This document shows positions 45,570-54,267 of a stretch of DNA of 64,000 bases, one piece after another. The notes beneath the pieces were generated by a model. The model ran no database searches. It had not been told where the DNA came from and worked only from the letters and a program-made list of their open reading frames with translations. Each line of letters begins with the position of its first letter. The stretch's first letter is position 1. The position numbers were made by a program, and so were the translations under genes. Origin of the DNA: an uncultured Clostridia bacterium (lineage in GTDB: Bacteria > Bacillota > Clostridia > Oscillospirales > Ruminococcaceae); assembly GCA_947624375.1 (NCBI GenBank), contig CANQKD010000013.1:1-64000 (forward strand), in the 5' to 3' direction.

Positions 45570-45809
45570 ATGTATATACGCATAAGACAACTTCGCGAGG
45601 ACAATGACCTGACACAGCAGACCGTGGCTGATCATCTTTACTGCGATCAGTCGCTGTATTCCAAGTATGAGCGCGGCATAAGAGATATACCGGTCGGTAT
45701 AGTGGTAAAGCTGGCAAAGCTTTACGGCACCAGCACCGATTATATCCTCGGGCTTACCAACGTAAAAGAGCCGTATAAAAGAGCGGTAAAAAAGCACATT
45801 GAACACTGA
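45570..45809 (+). CDS. Small XRE-family repressor
   Basis: A 79-residue Cro/C1-type DNA-binding protein: IRQLREDNDLTQQTVADHL, then QSLYSKYERGIRDIPVGIVVKLAKLYGTSTDYILGLT, the standard helix-turn-helix with almost no extra sequence. The start is ATG at 45570 with AGGTGA just upstream; GTG at 45561 is in frame but overlaps that site. It probably binds the palindromes at 45475-45523 and controls the divergent SHOCT gene; inferred from arrangement. Confidence 0.85.
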   Translation: MYIRIRQLREDNDLTQQTVADHLYCDQSLYSKYERGIRDIPVGIVVKLAKLYGTSTDYILGLTNVKEPYKRAVKKHIEH

Positions 45810-45821
45810 CAAACAACAAAA

Positions 45822-45852
45822 ATGCCCTGCCGACATTATGCCGACAGGGCAA
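45822..45852. terminator. Bidirectional terminator
   Basis: TGCCCTG (45823-45829) pairs with CAGGGCA (45845-45851). It serves the XRE gene and, leftward, the rpsI transcript (TTTTTGTTGTTTG). Confidence 0.75.
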
Positions 45853-45867
45853 TATTGTTTTGTATAA

Positions 45868-46269
45868 TTATCTCTTCGAGAACTGCGGAGCGCGGCGTGC
45901 GGCTTTCAGACCGTACTTCTTTCTTTCCTTCATTCTCGGGTCACGGGTGAGGTAGCCTGCTTTCTTCAGCTCGGGGCGAAGCTCTGCATTGAACTGTAGC
46001 AGCGCTCTTGCGATACCGTGTCTTATAGCGCCTGCCTGACCTGTAACTCCGCCGCCGGTAACGGTACAAACAACGTCGAGATTCTCAAGATTGTTTGTAA
46101 GGCTGAGCGGCTGACGTACTATCAGCTTGAGTGTCTCCAGACCGAAATACTCGTCTATCCCTCTGCCGTTTATGGTAATGTTACCCGAGCCGGGGTAAAG
46201 TCTTACTCTTGCTACGGAATGTTTTCTTCTTCCTGTGCCGTAATAAAAAGGTGTTTTAGGTTCGTACAT
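45868..46269 (-). CDS. rpsI: 30S ribosomal protein S9
   Basis: A 133-residue S9: [19 protein letters not shown] near the start, [22 protein letters not shown] in the middle, and the basic C-terminus [31 protein letters not shown], whose last residues reach the ribosomal P site. AAAGGAG precedes the ATG. It is 17 bp after rplM, the universal L13-S9 pair. Confidence 0.97.
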   Translation of the reverse strand: MYEPKTPFYYGTGRRKHSVARVRLYPGSGNITINGRGIDEYFGLETLKLIVRQPLSLTNNLENLDVVCTVTGGGVTGQAGAIRHGIARALLQFNAELRPELKKAGYLTRDPRMKERKKYGLKAARRAPQFSKR

Positions 46270-46286
46270 ATTCTACTGCTCCTTTC

Positions 46287-46715
46287 TTACAGTTCGCACT
46301 TAACGGGGTTTCTTGAAGCCTGATTGTGTTCAGCGCCCTTGAATACCCGAAGGCGTGTTGCGGCCTTGCGGCCGAGCGTGTTGTTGGGGAGCATACCTGT
46401 TACGGCAAGAGTCATAGCCTTGTCGGATCTCTCCGCCATCAGCCTGGAATACTTGATCTCTTTCAGACCGCCTATCCAGCCGGTGTGCCATCTGTAGGCT
46501 TTCTTTTCCAGCTTCTTGCCGGTCAGAACTGCCTTATCTGTGTTAATGATGATAACGTAATCACCGCAGTCCGCGTGGGGAGCATAGGTGGGCTTGTTCT
46601 TTCCTCTGAGGATAGATGCAGCCTTTGCTGCCACTCTGCCGAGGGGCACTCCGTCAGCGTCGATGATATACCATGTGCGTTTGATGTCGCTTGTCTTAGG
46701 CATATAAGTTGACAT
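46287..46715 (-). CDS. rplM: 50S ribosomal protein L13
   Basis: A 142-residue L13: STYMPKTSDIKRTWYIIDADG at the N-terminus, ILRGKNKPTYAPHADCGDYVI, GMLPNNTLGRKAATRLRVFKG. GGAGG lies 9 nt before the ATG at 46715; a longer in-frame reading would run into the promoter. It leads the L13-S9 operon behind a ~75 nt leader. Confidence 0.97.
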   Translation of the reverse strand: MSTYMPKTSDIKRTWYIIDADGVPLGRVAAKAASILRGKNKPTYAPHADCGDYVIIINTDKAVLTGKKLEKKAYRWHTGWIGGLKEIKYSRLMAERSDKAMTLAVTGMLPNNTLGRKAATRLRVFKGAEHNQASRNPVKCEL

Positions 46716-46794
46716 ATAGTTTTTCCTCCGTTTTGAATTTTTCTCGTTACGCCTGCCGTCAGCATACGTCAGGTCGTGCGAAGCAACATTACCT

Positions 46795-46823
46795 ATTATA
46801 TATGCCTTTTTACGATTTGTCAA
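46795..46823 (-). promoter_or_regulatory. rplM-rpsI promoter
   Basis: Minus-strand TTGACA (46818-46823), 17 bp, TATAAT (46795-46800). The leader (46716-46788) contains CCTGACG/CGGCAGG-type pairing and could be an L13-type autoregulatory leader, which I cannot confirm. Confidence 0.75.
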
Positions 46824-46865
46824 TATACATTTTGCTGAATTTTTAATTTATATCTTGCATACGCT

Positions 46866-47729
46866 TTAATTCTCTCTGTTTTTCTTTAATTCTCTCTGTT
46901 TCTCGCTTGTCATTTCATTTTTCATATGAACGTCAACCTGTCTGAACGGTATCTCTATGCCGCTCTCGTCAAAACGCTGTTTTACGCGCTCTGTAATATC
47001 AAAATAAACGTCCCAGTAGTCGTCTTTTTTGACCCACGGGCGGCAGCAGATGTCTATACTGCTCTCGCTGTGTGATACAATTCTTACAATCGGCGCAGGG
47101 TCGTCAAGAACATTTTCATGCGTTTCTAAAATACTTAAAATAATGCTCTCTGCCCTTTTGAAATCGTCCGAATAGGCTATAGAAAAAACAAGGTCAACGC
47201 GGCGTATCGGTTTTTCGGAATAGTTTACTATACCCGAAGTTGACACCGTGCTGTTGGGTATGTAGACCACCTTGTTGTCGGGCGTTACCAGCTTTGTTGA
47301 AACTATGCGTATATCCTCAACAGTGCCTGCATAGCCTGCGACTTCTATATAATCATCTATCTTGAAAGGGCGTGTTATAAGCAAAAGCGCGCCGCCTGCC
47401 AGATTTGACAGCGTACCGTTTACCGCAAGACCCACGCACACGCCGAGAGATGTAACAAGCGCTGTAAGACCGCTGGTATCTATACCGAGATAACCTACAA
47501 GGCACACCACCACAAGACCCTTTGCCAGTATCTTTCCGAGATACAGAAAGGTGTTCATCAGCGTTTTGTCTATCTTGCGGTTGTGACTGCTTTTCTTTTC
47601 TATCTTGCGTGCCAGGGCGTTTATCAGCTTGAACGAAAAATACAGCAGCACCACTGCTACAAGTATCTTGATGCCTGTGCCTGTAGCCCACTGAATCAGC
47701 GTATTTAAAATTTTCTTCCACTCTACCAT
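46866..47729 (-). CDS. mscS: Small-conductance mechanosensitive channel MscS
   Basis: A 287-residue MscS: transmembrane segments near 15-35, 60-82 and the pore helix TM3 (~88-120, with Gly/Ala packing: GVCVGLAVNGTLSNLAGGALLLITRPF). The cytoplasmic beta domain follows (FKIDDYIEVAGYAGTVEDIRIVSTKL, PNSTVSTSGIVNYSE). It releases solutes on osmotic downshock. The C-terminus includes an imperfect 20 bp tandem duplication at the DNA level that ends the frame. AAGGTG precedes the ATG; 9 bp after the malic enzyme gene, so cotranscribed. Confidence 0.93.
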   Translation of the reverse strand: MVEWKKILNTLIQWATGTGIKILVAVVLLYFSFKLINALARKIEKKSSHNRKIDKTLMNTFLYLGKILAKGLVVVCLVGYLGIDTSGLTALVTSLGVCVGLAVNGTLSNLAGGALLLITRPFKIDDYIEVAGYAGTVEDIRIVSTKLVTPDNKVVYIPNSTVSTSGIVNYSEKPIRRVDLVFSIAYSDDFKRAESIILSILETHENVLDDPAPIVRIVSHSESSIDICCRPWVKKDDYWDVYFDITERVKQRFDESGIEIPFRQVDVHMKNEMTSEKQRELKKNREN

Positions 47730-47738
47730 ATCAGCACC

Positions 47739-48911
47739 TTATATTCTTGCAGCGCCGCTCTCTCTTGCCGCCTGCGCGACTGCCTTTGCTACCGCCTGCG
47801 CCACGTTTCTGTCAAGCGCGGAGGGTATTATATAATCGGCGGAGAGTTTATCATCTGTAACGAAAGAAGCAATAGCCTTTGCGGCTGCAACTTTCATGGC
47901 ATCGTTTATGTCTGAAGCTCTTACATCGAGCGCGCCGCGGAATATTCCCGGGAACGCTAAAACGTTGTTTATCTGGTTGGGAAAATCGCTTCTGCCCGTG
48001 CCAACGACTGCCGCGCCTGCCTGCTTTGCAAGGTCGGGCATTATTTCGGGAACGGGGTTAGCCATAGGGAACAAAATCGGGTCTTTAGACATAGCCTTTA
48101 CCATTTCGGGCGTTACGCAGTTGGGAGCAGAAACGCCTATGAACACATCCGCGCCCTCTAAAGCCTGCGCTAAAGTACCCTTTACCATATTGCGGTTGGT
48201 TATCTTCGCCATTTCCTGCTTTTCGCTGTTAAGACCTTCCCTGCCCTCGTATATCGCGCCTGTTCTGTCGCACATGATAACATCTTTAAGACCCATAGCG
48301 ATAAGCAGCTTTATTATCGCTATTCCTGCCGCGCCCGCACCGCTTGTAACAACTCGTATGTTGTCTATGCTTCTTCCCGTAAGGCGCAAAGCATTTAGCA
48401 TAGCCGCAAGAACAACAACGGCAGTTCCGTGCTGATCGTCATGAAAAATTGGTATATCGCAGCGTTCTTTGAGTTTTCTTTCTATCTCAAAGCAGCGTGG
48501 GGCAGATATATCTTCAAGATTTATACCGCCGAAAGAGCCTGCAATAAGGCTTACGGTGTTCACTATCTCGTCAACGTCTTTCGAGCGCACACAAAGCGGC
48601 ACTGCATCAACATCACCAAACGCCTTGAAAAGCGCGCACTTTCCCTCCATAACGGGCATACCTGCCTCGGGACCTATATCACCCAGACCTAAAACGGCAG
48701 TGCCGTCGGTTATTACTGCAACTAGGTTTGAGCGCCTTGTAAGCTCGTAGCTTTTGCTTATATCTTTCTGTATTTCAAGGCAGGGCTGCGCAACGCCGGG
48801 CGTATACGCAAGCGAGAGGTCATCGCGCGTTTCAAGCGGCGCGCGGCAAATGACCTCTATCTTGCCTTTCCATTCATAGTGCTTTTTGAGCGATACTTGT
48901 GCATAATCCAT
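47739..48911 (-). CDS. NAD(P)-dependent malic enzyme
   Basis: A 390-residue short-form malic enzyme converting malate to pyruvate and CO2 with reduction of NAD(P)+. Visible: YTPGVAQPC, the lysine in EGKCALFKAFG, FHDDQHGTAVVVLAAMLNALRLTG, the dinucleotide-binding loop SGAGAAGIA, and FPNQINNVLAFPGIFRGALDV. The phosphotransacetylase-like C-terminal domain of MaeB is absent. AAAGGA precedes the ATG. First gene of a two-gene unit with mscS. Confidence 0.94.
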   Translation of the reverse strand: MDYAQVSLKKHYEWKGKIEVICRAPLETRDDLSLAYTPGVAQPCLEIQKDISKSYELTRRSNLVAVITDGTAVLGLGDIGPEAGMPVMEGKCALFKAFGDVDAVPLCVRSKDVDEIVNTVSLIAGSFGGINLEDISAPRCFEIERKLKERCDIPIFHDDQHGTAVVVLAAMLNALRLTGRSIDNIRVVTSGAGAAGIAIIKLLIAMGLKDVIMCDRTGAIYEGREGLNSEKQEMAKITNRNMVKGTLAQALEGADVFIGVSAPNCVTPEMVKAMSKDPILFPMANPVPEIMPDLAKQAGAAVVGTGRSDFPNQINNVLAFPGIFRGALDVRASDINDAMKVAAAKAIASFVTDDKLSADYIIPSALDRNVAQAVAKAVAQAARESGAARI

Positions 48912-48947
48912 AATATGTACTTCCTTTCGGTAAATTCATCACTACTT

Positions 48948-48976
48948 AGTATAACACATTTTCTTCCTCATTTCAA
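48948..48976 (-). promoter_or_regulatory. Promoter of the malic enzyme-mscS unit
   Basis: Minus-strand TTGAAA (48971-48976), 17 bp, TATACT (48948-48953). Confidence 0.6.
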
Positions 48977-49074
48977 CAGCAACATTTTACACAGCAAAAA
49001 ATATTTTACACGGGTTTTAAACCGCACATTTCTGCACACATTATATATGTTACAAAATTTGCAGAGGTTTTTAT

Positions 49075-49545
49075 ATGCTTGGTAAACGCTTGTTTTTGAG
49101 GATATTTTTATATATGTGCACAGGGGCTTTGTGCTACGGCTCAATGGAGATAATAGCGCGCGGTTTTACGCATATTTCAATGGGGCTGCTGGGCGGCATA
49201 AGCTTTGTATTCATCGGGCTTACGGGGCAGCTGCGGCGGTGCGGAAAACTCGGTCTTTTGCAGCAGCTTGTGGTCTCGGCTATGTTCATAACCGTGTCGG
49301 AGCTTATCTGCGGCATGATAGACAACCTGTGGCTGAAGCTGAACGTGTGGGATTACTCCGGCATTCCGCTCAATTACCTCGGGCAGATATGCCTGCCGTT
49401 TTGTGTGCTGTGGTTCGTGCTGTCATATTTAGGTGCGCTGGCAGATGAGTTTATAATTATGCACATTTTTCACGAACAAATTTTGCTCAGGCTGACCGTT
49501 TTGCCAAAACGTCTCAAAAAGATTGACAGAGCAGATCCCGGGTGA
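49075..49545 (+). CDS. Putative ABC-transporter type IV membrane protein
   Basis: A 156-residue protein with four hydrophobic helices and the segment LNVWDYSGIPLNYLGQICLPFCVLWF, characteristic of the family named 'putative ABC-transporter type IV' (PF06541/CmpB). No ATPase is nearby and the actual role is unknown. AGAGG lies ~8 nt before the ATG. Confidence 0.8.
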   Translation: MLGKRLFLRIFLYMCTGALCYGSMEIIARGFTHISMGLLGGISFVFIGLTGQLRRCGKLGLLQQLVVSAMFITVSELICGMIDNLWLKLNVWDYSGIPLNYLGQICLPFCVLWFVLSYLGALADEFIIMHIFHEQILLRLTVLPKRLKKIDRADPG

Positions 49546-49551
49546 TATAAT
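49523..49551 (+). promoter_or_regulatory. bioY promoter
   Basis: TTGACA (49523-49528), 17 bp, TATAAT (49546-49551), overlapping the end of the previous gene. No BirA-type palindrome is visible. Confidence 0.7.
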
Positions 49552-49586
49552 TATATTGTATTTCAGACGGAAAGTATGTGATATTT

Positions 49587-50153
49587 ATGGGCATAACACT
49601 AAAGAAAAGCGGCAGGAAGCTTTCGACCGCTGACATTACTCTTTCTGCGGTGATGACGGCTATTATTGCCGTTTGCGCTTGGATAAACATAAGGCTGCCG
49701 TTTACCGATGTATCGTTCACCATGCAGCTTTTCGGCGTGTTCTTCGCGCTGGCGGCTCTGGGCAGAGTCAGGGGCACTTTTGCTATACTTGTATATATTT
49801 TCATAGGCGCTGTGGGCTTGCCCGTGTTTTCAAATTTCAGCGGCGGTTTTGCTGCTCTTACAGGCATGACAGGCGGCTACATAACGGGATTTGTGTTCAT
49901 TGCACTCAGCTACTGTATTATAACCAAAATATTCGGCGAAAAGCTGCTGCCAACGGTAATATCGCTTGCCTTGGGGCTGGCGGTCTGCTATGCTTTCGGC
50001 ACGGCGTGGTTCATGCACGTTTACGCCGACAAGGTGGGCAGCATAGGGCTTTGGAGCGCGCTTACAATGTGTGTGTTCCCTTTCATACTGCCGGATATGA
50101 TAAAGCTTTTCCTTGCGGTAACTCTTTCGCGCAGGATAAAGAAGATACTTTAA
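49587..50153 (+). CDS. bioY: Biotin transporter BioY
   Basis: A 188-residue ECF-type substrate-binding membrane protein with six helices: VMTAIIAVCAWINIRLPFTDVSFTMQLFGVFFAL, then GAVGLPVFSNFSGGFAALTGMTGGYITGF, the BioY signature. It binds biotin outside and works with a shared ECF module encoded elsewhere, or alone. Start choice is between GTG at 49578 (GGAAAG only 3 nt away) and ATG at 49587 (12 nt away); I take the ATG. No biotin synthesis genes adjoin. Confidence 0.92.
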   Translation: MGITLKKSGRKLSTADITLSAVMTAIIAVCAWINIRLPFTDVSFTMQLFGVFFALAALGRVRGTFAILVYIFIGAVGLPVFSNFSGGFAALTGMTGGYITGFVFIALSYCIITKIFGEKLLPTVISLALGLAVCYAFGTAWFMHVYADKVGSIGLWSALTMCVFPFILPDMIKLFLAVTLSRRIKKIL

Positions 50154-50175
50154 TATACACAAGAATATATACTGC

Positions 50176-50208
50176 AAAGGCGCATTTATATGTGCCTTTA
50201 TTTTTTAG
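50176..50208 (+). terminator. Terminator after bioY
   Basis: AAAGGCGCAT pairs with ATGTGCCTTT, followed by ATTTTTT. Confidence 0.75.
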
Positions 50209-50234
50209 GTAAATAGCAGCATAAAAATGACATC

Positions 50235-50263
50235 TTGAACAAAATATTGATACTTTCTATATA
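50235..50263 (+). promoter_or_regulatory. Possible promoter of the GH16-GH5 operon
   Basis: TTGAAC (50235-50240), 17 bp, TATATA (50258-50263). Moderate match. Confidence 0.4.
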
Positions 50264-50311
50264 AATTTAGTGATATTATATTTGTAACAAATCATTACGG
50301 AGGTAACGCTT

Positions 50312-51181
50312 ATGAAAAGATCGAATATAATTTTAGCTCTTATACTTGCGGCGACTATGCTCGCATCCTGCGGAAATTCGGGCAGCTCGGCAGCACCCGA
50401 AAGCACGGGCGATGATAAGTCGACCGTTGCAATAGAGAGCTTTTCAGACGAAAGCAGTGAAAGCACAGAAAGCGCGCCCGAATCTTCGGAAGCTGAAAGT
50501 CAGCCTGCCGCTCCTGCGGTAATAAAAGAGGAAATGTACGCCGACCTTACCAAAGGCTGCCCTGATAATTTCGAGGCTTCTGACGGCTGGACGAACGGCA
50601 GTATGTTCAACGTTTACTGGAGAGCTGCAAACGTTACTTTTGAAAACGGCGCTATGCAGCTTATCATCAAAGGCGGTGACGAAAACCCTCAGATGATACC
50701 CTATTCGGGCGGCGAGTTCAGAAGCAAAGACTTTTACGGATACGGTCGCTATGAAGTATGCATGAAGGCTATCAAAAACGACGGCGTTGTTTCATCGTTC
50801 TTCACCTACACAGGACCTTCCGACAACAACCCGTGGGACGAGATAGACATTGAGATACTGGGAAAAGACACCACTAAGGTGCAGTTCAACTATTTTACCG
50901 ACAGCAAGGGAAATCACGAATATATGCAGGATCTCGGTTTTGATGCGTCGGAAGATTTTCACACCTATGCTTTTGAATGGCACAAAGACAAGATAGTGTG
51001 GTTCGTTGACGGAATAGAGGTCCACACCGCAACTTATAACCTGCCCGTTACCGAAAGCAAGATAATGATGAACGCATGGTGCGGCACGGGCGTTGACAGC
51101 TGGCTGAACGCTTTCAATGCCGATAACCTGCCGCTTACAGCAGAATATCAGTGGATAAAATTCACGCCGTTTGACGAATAA
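50312..51181 (+). CDS. GH16 lichenase lipoprotein
   Basis: A 289-residue lipoprotein: signal peptide with lipobox L-A-S-C (Cys ~20), a Ser/Glu-rich linker to ~70, then a GH16 jelly-roll domain of the Bacillus lichenase type. The catalytic motif is WDEIDIEILG (nucleophile and acid/base Glu, with the helper Asp), and flanking SSFFTYTGPSDNNPWDEIDI, KDTTKVQFNYFT and DASEDFHTYAFEW match 1,3-1,4-beta-glucanases closely. It should cut mixed-linkage beta-glucan (cereal glucan, lichenan) at the cell surface. AGGAGGT-like site (GGAGGTAACG) before the ATG. Cotranscribed with the GH5 gene 15 bp downstream. Confidence 0.92.
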   Translation: MKRSNIILALILAATMLASCGNSGSSAAPESTGDDKSTVAIESFSDESSESTESAPESSEAESQPAAPAVIKEEMYADLTKGCPDNFEASDGWTNGSMFNVYWRAANVTFENGAMQLIIKGGDENPQMIPYSGGEFRSKDFYGYGRYEVCMKAIKNDGVVSSFFTYTGPSDNNPWDEIDIEILGKDTTKVQFNYFTDSKGNHEYMQDLGFDASEDFHTYAFEWHKDKIVWFVDGIEVHTATYNLPVTESKIMMNAWCGTGVDSWLNAFNADNLPLTAEYQWIKFTPFDE

Positions 51182-51196
51182 AAAAGGAGCGATACT

Positions 51197-52147
51197 ATGA
51201 AACAACTTGACATTAAAAGAGGCATAGACCTTGGCGGCTGGCTGTCACAGTGTGATTACAGCGAGGAGCGGCTGAACGGTTTTGTCACCGAAAAAGACTT
51301 TGAAAAAATAGCGGCATGGGGGCTTGATCACGTCCGCATACCGTTTGACTACAACATTTTTGAAAACGCCGACGGCAGCTACAAGCAGGACGGCTTTGAC
51401 CGCCTAGAAAACGCCATACAGCTTGCGCGCAAATATGGGCTGAAAGTGGTAGCCGACCTGCACAAAACGGCAGGATTTTCATTTGACGATTACGGCGAGG
51501 ACGAGCACGGCTTTTTTGAAGACGAGAAGTATCAGCAGCGTTTCTGCCGCCTGTGGGAAGAGCTTGCTAAGCACTTTGGCAAATACAGCGATGATGTAGC
51601 GTTTGAGCTTCTCAACGAAGTGACCGATCAGTCGTTCATAAAGGTATGGAACAAGGTGGTGCGCGAGTGCATAGAGGGCATACGCAAATACGCACCCGAC
51701 ACGGTGATCATCGTGGGCAGCTACTGGAACAACAGCGCCGAGGCGGTTAAAGATCTTGACGCGCCGTATGACGACAAGGTAGTATACAATATGCACTGTT
51801 ATGACCCGTTGAAGTTTACGCATCAGGGCGCATACTGGACAGACCAGATAGACCCCGACGATAGGGTGGCGTTTGAAGAAAGCGGCGTTTCGGAAGAATA
51901 CTTTGAAAAGGTATTTTCTTCGGCTATTGAAAAGGCGAAGACCGAGGGCACTGAGCTTTACTGCGGCGAGTACGGCGTTATAGATGTTGTATTGCCCGAG
52001 GACACGCTGGAATGGTACAAAGCTATAAACGCGGTGTTTGAAAAGTACGGCATATCGCGCGCGGCGTGGAACTACAAGGAAATGGACTTCGGCATTTCAG
52101 ACAGCCGCCTTGACGGCATAAGAGAGCAACTCCTTAAATATTTGTGA
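51197..52147 (+). CDS. GH5 family beta-glycanase, apparently cytoplasmic
   Basis: A 316-residue GH5 (cellulase-type) barrel: RGIDLGGWLSQCDY, HVRIPFDYNIFEN, FELLNEVTDQ (acid/base Glu), YNMHCYDPLKFTHQG and ELYCGEYGVI (nucleophile Glu). There is no signal peptide or lipobox, unlike the GH16 partner, so it probably hydrolyses imported glucan oligosaccharides inside the cell. AAAGGAG precedes the ATG. Exact bond preference (endoglucanase or exo-glucanase) cannot be told from sequence by eye. Confidence 0.88.
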   Translation: MKQLDIKRGIDLGGWLSQCDYSEERLNGFVTEKDFEKIAAWGLDHVRIPFDYNIFENADGSYKQDGFDRLENAIQLARKYGLKVVADLHKTAGFSFDDYGEDEHGFFEDEKYQQRFCRLWEELAKHFGKYSDDVAFELLNEVTDQSFIKVWNKVVRECIEGIRKYAPDTVIIVGSYWNNSAEAVKDLDAPYDDKVVYNMHCYDPLKFTHQGAYWTDQIDPDDRVAFEESGVSEEYFEKVFSSAIEKAKTEGTELYCGEYGVIDVVLPEDTLEWYKAINAVFEKYGISRAAWNYKEMDFGISDSRLDGIREQLLKYL

Positions 52148-52160
52148 TATATCCATACAA

Positions 52161-52208
52161 AAACGCTGTATCTGTTGTAGTGGGCAGATACAGCGTTATT
52201 TGTTTTTT
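52161..52208 (+). terminator. Terminator after the GH5 gene
   Basis: AACGCTGTATCTG pairs with CAGATACAGCGTT, then TATTTGTTTTTT. Confidence 0.8.
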
Positions 52209-53243
52209 GTATTTGCGCTTACGCGCCGCGCAGGAGCGCACACGTTGACCGCCACAACGCGCAAAGGTTTTAAATCTTGTCAAGAAAGGAAAAGTTTTCG
52301 ATTGACCCTTTTTCAAAAGGGTCATCAGGTCGAGGGGCGAGCCCCTCGTCGCCGTCCGCAGACGGCGAAATCCCCTTACGGCAGGCGCTCCGAAAAAGGT
52401 GAATTGTAAAACAGTCCGGTGGACTGTTTTACAATGAGGACAGCGACTGCTACACAGTCGCGGGAAGAATTATTTCGCTTTTAGTTTTTGGGGCGAAATA
52501 ATTCTTCGGGCGTTCCCTTTGGGAACGCTAATCCCATGCAAGAGAGGGATTTTCCTTTGAGAAGACCCGTCTATTTCTCCTGCACGCGCTTGCGTGCGCA
52601 ATAGCTATTTTAAAGTTTGCGCTTACGCGCCACCTGCGGAGCTGTGCACTGCCTACATTTACATATTCCAACAATTATATACTACTAAAATTCCCTCCCA
52701 CATACCGCCCCAAAGGAAAGATGGCTGTCAGAATATTCTTCCAGATAAATAAAAGGAGAGGAAAGTACTACCGTGGGGCGAGGCAGAGAGTGTGGAGCGT
52801 TGAACGAAAAAAGCCCGTCATACCGCAAGGTATGCGCCGCCGACCGTTTTGGGCGGCGAGGGATTTTTTTCTGCACTTGACCGACACTTGTAGCGGTCAA
52901 TGTGTGAACTCCATCAGGTGGCGCGTAAGCGCGAATTTTTAACAAAGCTATTGCGCACGCAAGCGTGCGCAGGGGAAATAGTCAGGTCTTCTCAAAGGGG
53001 AGGCTCTCTCTTGCAGAGCCTCCCCTCTTTATAAACAGTCCACAGGACTGTTTATAAATTCACCTCTTGCAGAGCGCACGCTGTGTTTGTGGGGCTCTGC
53101 CCCACACCCCGCAAGCCTTTTGAAAAAGGCTTGACCGAAAACTTTTCCTTTCTTGACAGGGTTTAAAACTTTTGCGCGTTGTGGCGGTCAATGTGTGAGC
53201 TCCAGCAGGTGGCGCGTAAGCGCGAATTTATTCAACAAACAAA
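52209..53243. repeat. Mosaic hairpin element E (nested)
   Basis: About 1 kb between convergent genes with long inverted ends. The left end (52209 to ~52305: TTTGCGCTTACGCGCC, AACGCGCAAAGGTTTT, CTTGTCAAGAAAGG) is mirrored at ~53130-53243. Inside are GCCGTCCGC/GCGGACGGC-like stems, the AGTCCGGTGGACT-core stem (52404-52434), a 15 bp stem around 52455-52505, GCGTTCCC/GGGAACGC, GCACGCGCTTGCGTGCG (52581-52597), a second inward pair of TTTGCGCTTACGCGCC ends (52617-52632 and ~52919-52940), the CTCTCTTGCAG-core stem (52996-53026), the AGTCCACAGGACT-core stem (53028-53058) and the CTTTTGAAAAAG stem (53112-53133). The inner pair suggests one element inserted in another. Confidence 0.78.
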
Positions 53244-53244
53244 C

Positions 53245-53985
53245 CTACTTCTTCACCCTGAAATATTTCTCTCTGTAAACCTTCGGTGTATCGCCCGTTA
53301 TGCGGCGGAATACCTGTATAAAATAACTCTCGGAACTAAAACACAGATACTCGGCTATCTCCAGCACCGAATACTCCGAAAACTTTAGCATATTCGCGGC
53401 GGCTTCCACCCTCTTGCGCATTATGTACTCGGAAACAGGCATACCCACCTCGGCTTTAAACAGCTTTGAAAGATACGCGCTGCTCAGCCCCACCTTCTTT
53501 GCAAGGTCGTCAAGAGTTATCTTTGTATGCAGATTGTCATAAATATAGTCAAGGCATATCGTTACAGACCTCGGACAGCGATTCGCCCTTTGTATAAGGC
53601 TCATGCGCTGGGCGTAGTCGTCCACCAGCTCGCGGTGCAGCACATTGACATCCTCTTCCCTGCGGCATTTGTCTATACTGCGAATGTATATGTCGCTGAG
53701 GTTATAGGCAACCTCCATTTCCATGCCGCCCTCGATACATATCCGCGTGATAAGCGCAACGGTTATTATCAGATGGTATTTCAGGTTGCGCAGGTCGTCA
53801 TCGCTCAGCCTGCCCATATCCTCGGTGGCAAGCGGTTTGAAAAGGCGTTTTGCGGCCTCGGTATCCCCCTGCTTTATTGCGTTGAAAAACTCGTTTTCCC
53901 TGTTGTAATCAAGATGAGATATATTATATTCGCGGTTTATAAACTCGGTATGATAGAGATTTTTCTTTATATCCATTTTATCCAT
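53245..53985 (-). CDS. AraC-family transcriptional regulator
   Basis: A 246-residue regulator. The C-terminal ~100 residues hold two helix-turn-helix units: ITLDDLAKKVGLSSAYLSKLFKAEVGMPVSEYIMRKRVEAA, then SVLEIAEYLCFSSESYFIQVFRRITGDTPKVYREKY. The N-terminal ~140 residues are helical without a cupin pattern. Genes of this kind beside sugar-binding proteins usually respond to oligosaccharides; here the divergent solute-binding protein is the obvious target. AGGAG lies 10 nt before the ATG at 53985; the frame extends to a TTG at 54009 that overlaps the ribosome site. Confidence 0.88.
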   Translation of the reverse strand: MDKMDIKKNLYHTEFINREYNISHLDYNRENEFFNAIKQGDTEAAKRLFKPLATEDMGRLSDDDLRNLKYHLIITVALITRICIEGGMEMEVAYNLSDIYIRSIDKCRREEDVNVLHRELVDDYAQRMSLIQRANRCPRSVTICLDYIYDNLHTKITLDDLAKKVGLSSAYLSKLFKAEVGMPVSEYIMRKRVEAAANMLKFSEYSVLEIAEYLCFSSESYFIQVFRRITGDTPKVYREKYFRVKK

Positions 53986-54086
53986 AAAAGCACATCTCCT
54001 CGCGATCAAGTTTCATATTTATATTATATACTAAAATAGCAATAATTGCAACAACAAATTGATATAAAAATAAAAATATTTATATT

Positions 54087-54116
54087 TTGACCAATGGTGA
54101 AATGTTATAATATAAT
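54087..54116 (+). promoter_or_regulatory. Promoter of the solute-binding protein operon
   Basis: TTGACC (54087-54092), 18 bp, TATAAT (54111-54116). It gives a ~145 nt leader that is strongly structured. Confidence 0.55.
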
Positions 54117-54130
54117 CATAGATGATTATA

Positions 54131-54226
54131 TTATAATCTTATGTCCTCGTCGATACGCAGACCAAAGGGTCTGCTCCCGACGTATCGGACAATTATAACA
54201 TAACGCTTTCGCTTTTATGTTATAAT
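54131..54226 (+). promoter_or_regulatory. Structured 5' leader of the solute-binding protein gene
   Basis: Two perfect stem-loops follow each other. The first nests GCAGACC/GGTCTGC (54157-54174, loop AAAG) inside CGATACG/CGTATCG (54151-54187), with outer GTCC/GGAC. The second is ATTATAACATAA (54192-54203) with TTATGTTATAAT (54215-54226). The second contains a TATAAT box and could also be an alternative promoter. No known riboswitch consensus is apparent. Confidence 0.5.
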
Positions 54227-54267
54227 AGTATCAAATAAATACCATAATATTTTAAGGAGGATATGTT

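Noticed and set aside
49523-49586. BirA operator at bioY
   Set aside because: No TTGTnAAC-like inverted pair is present around the promoter.
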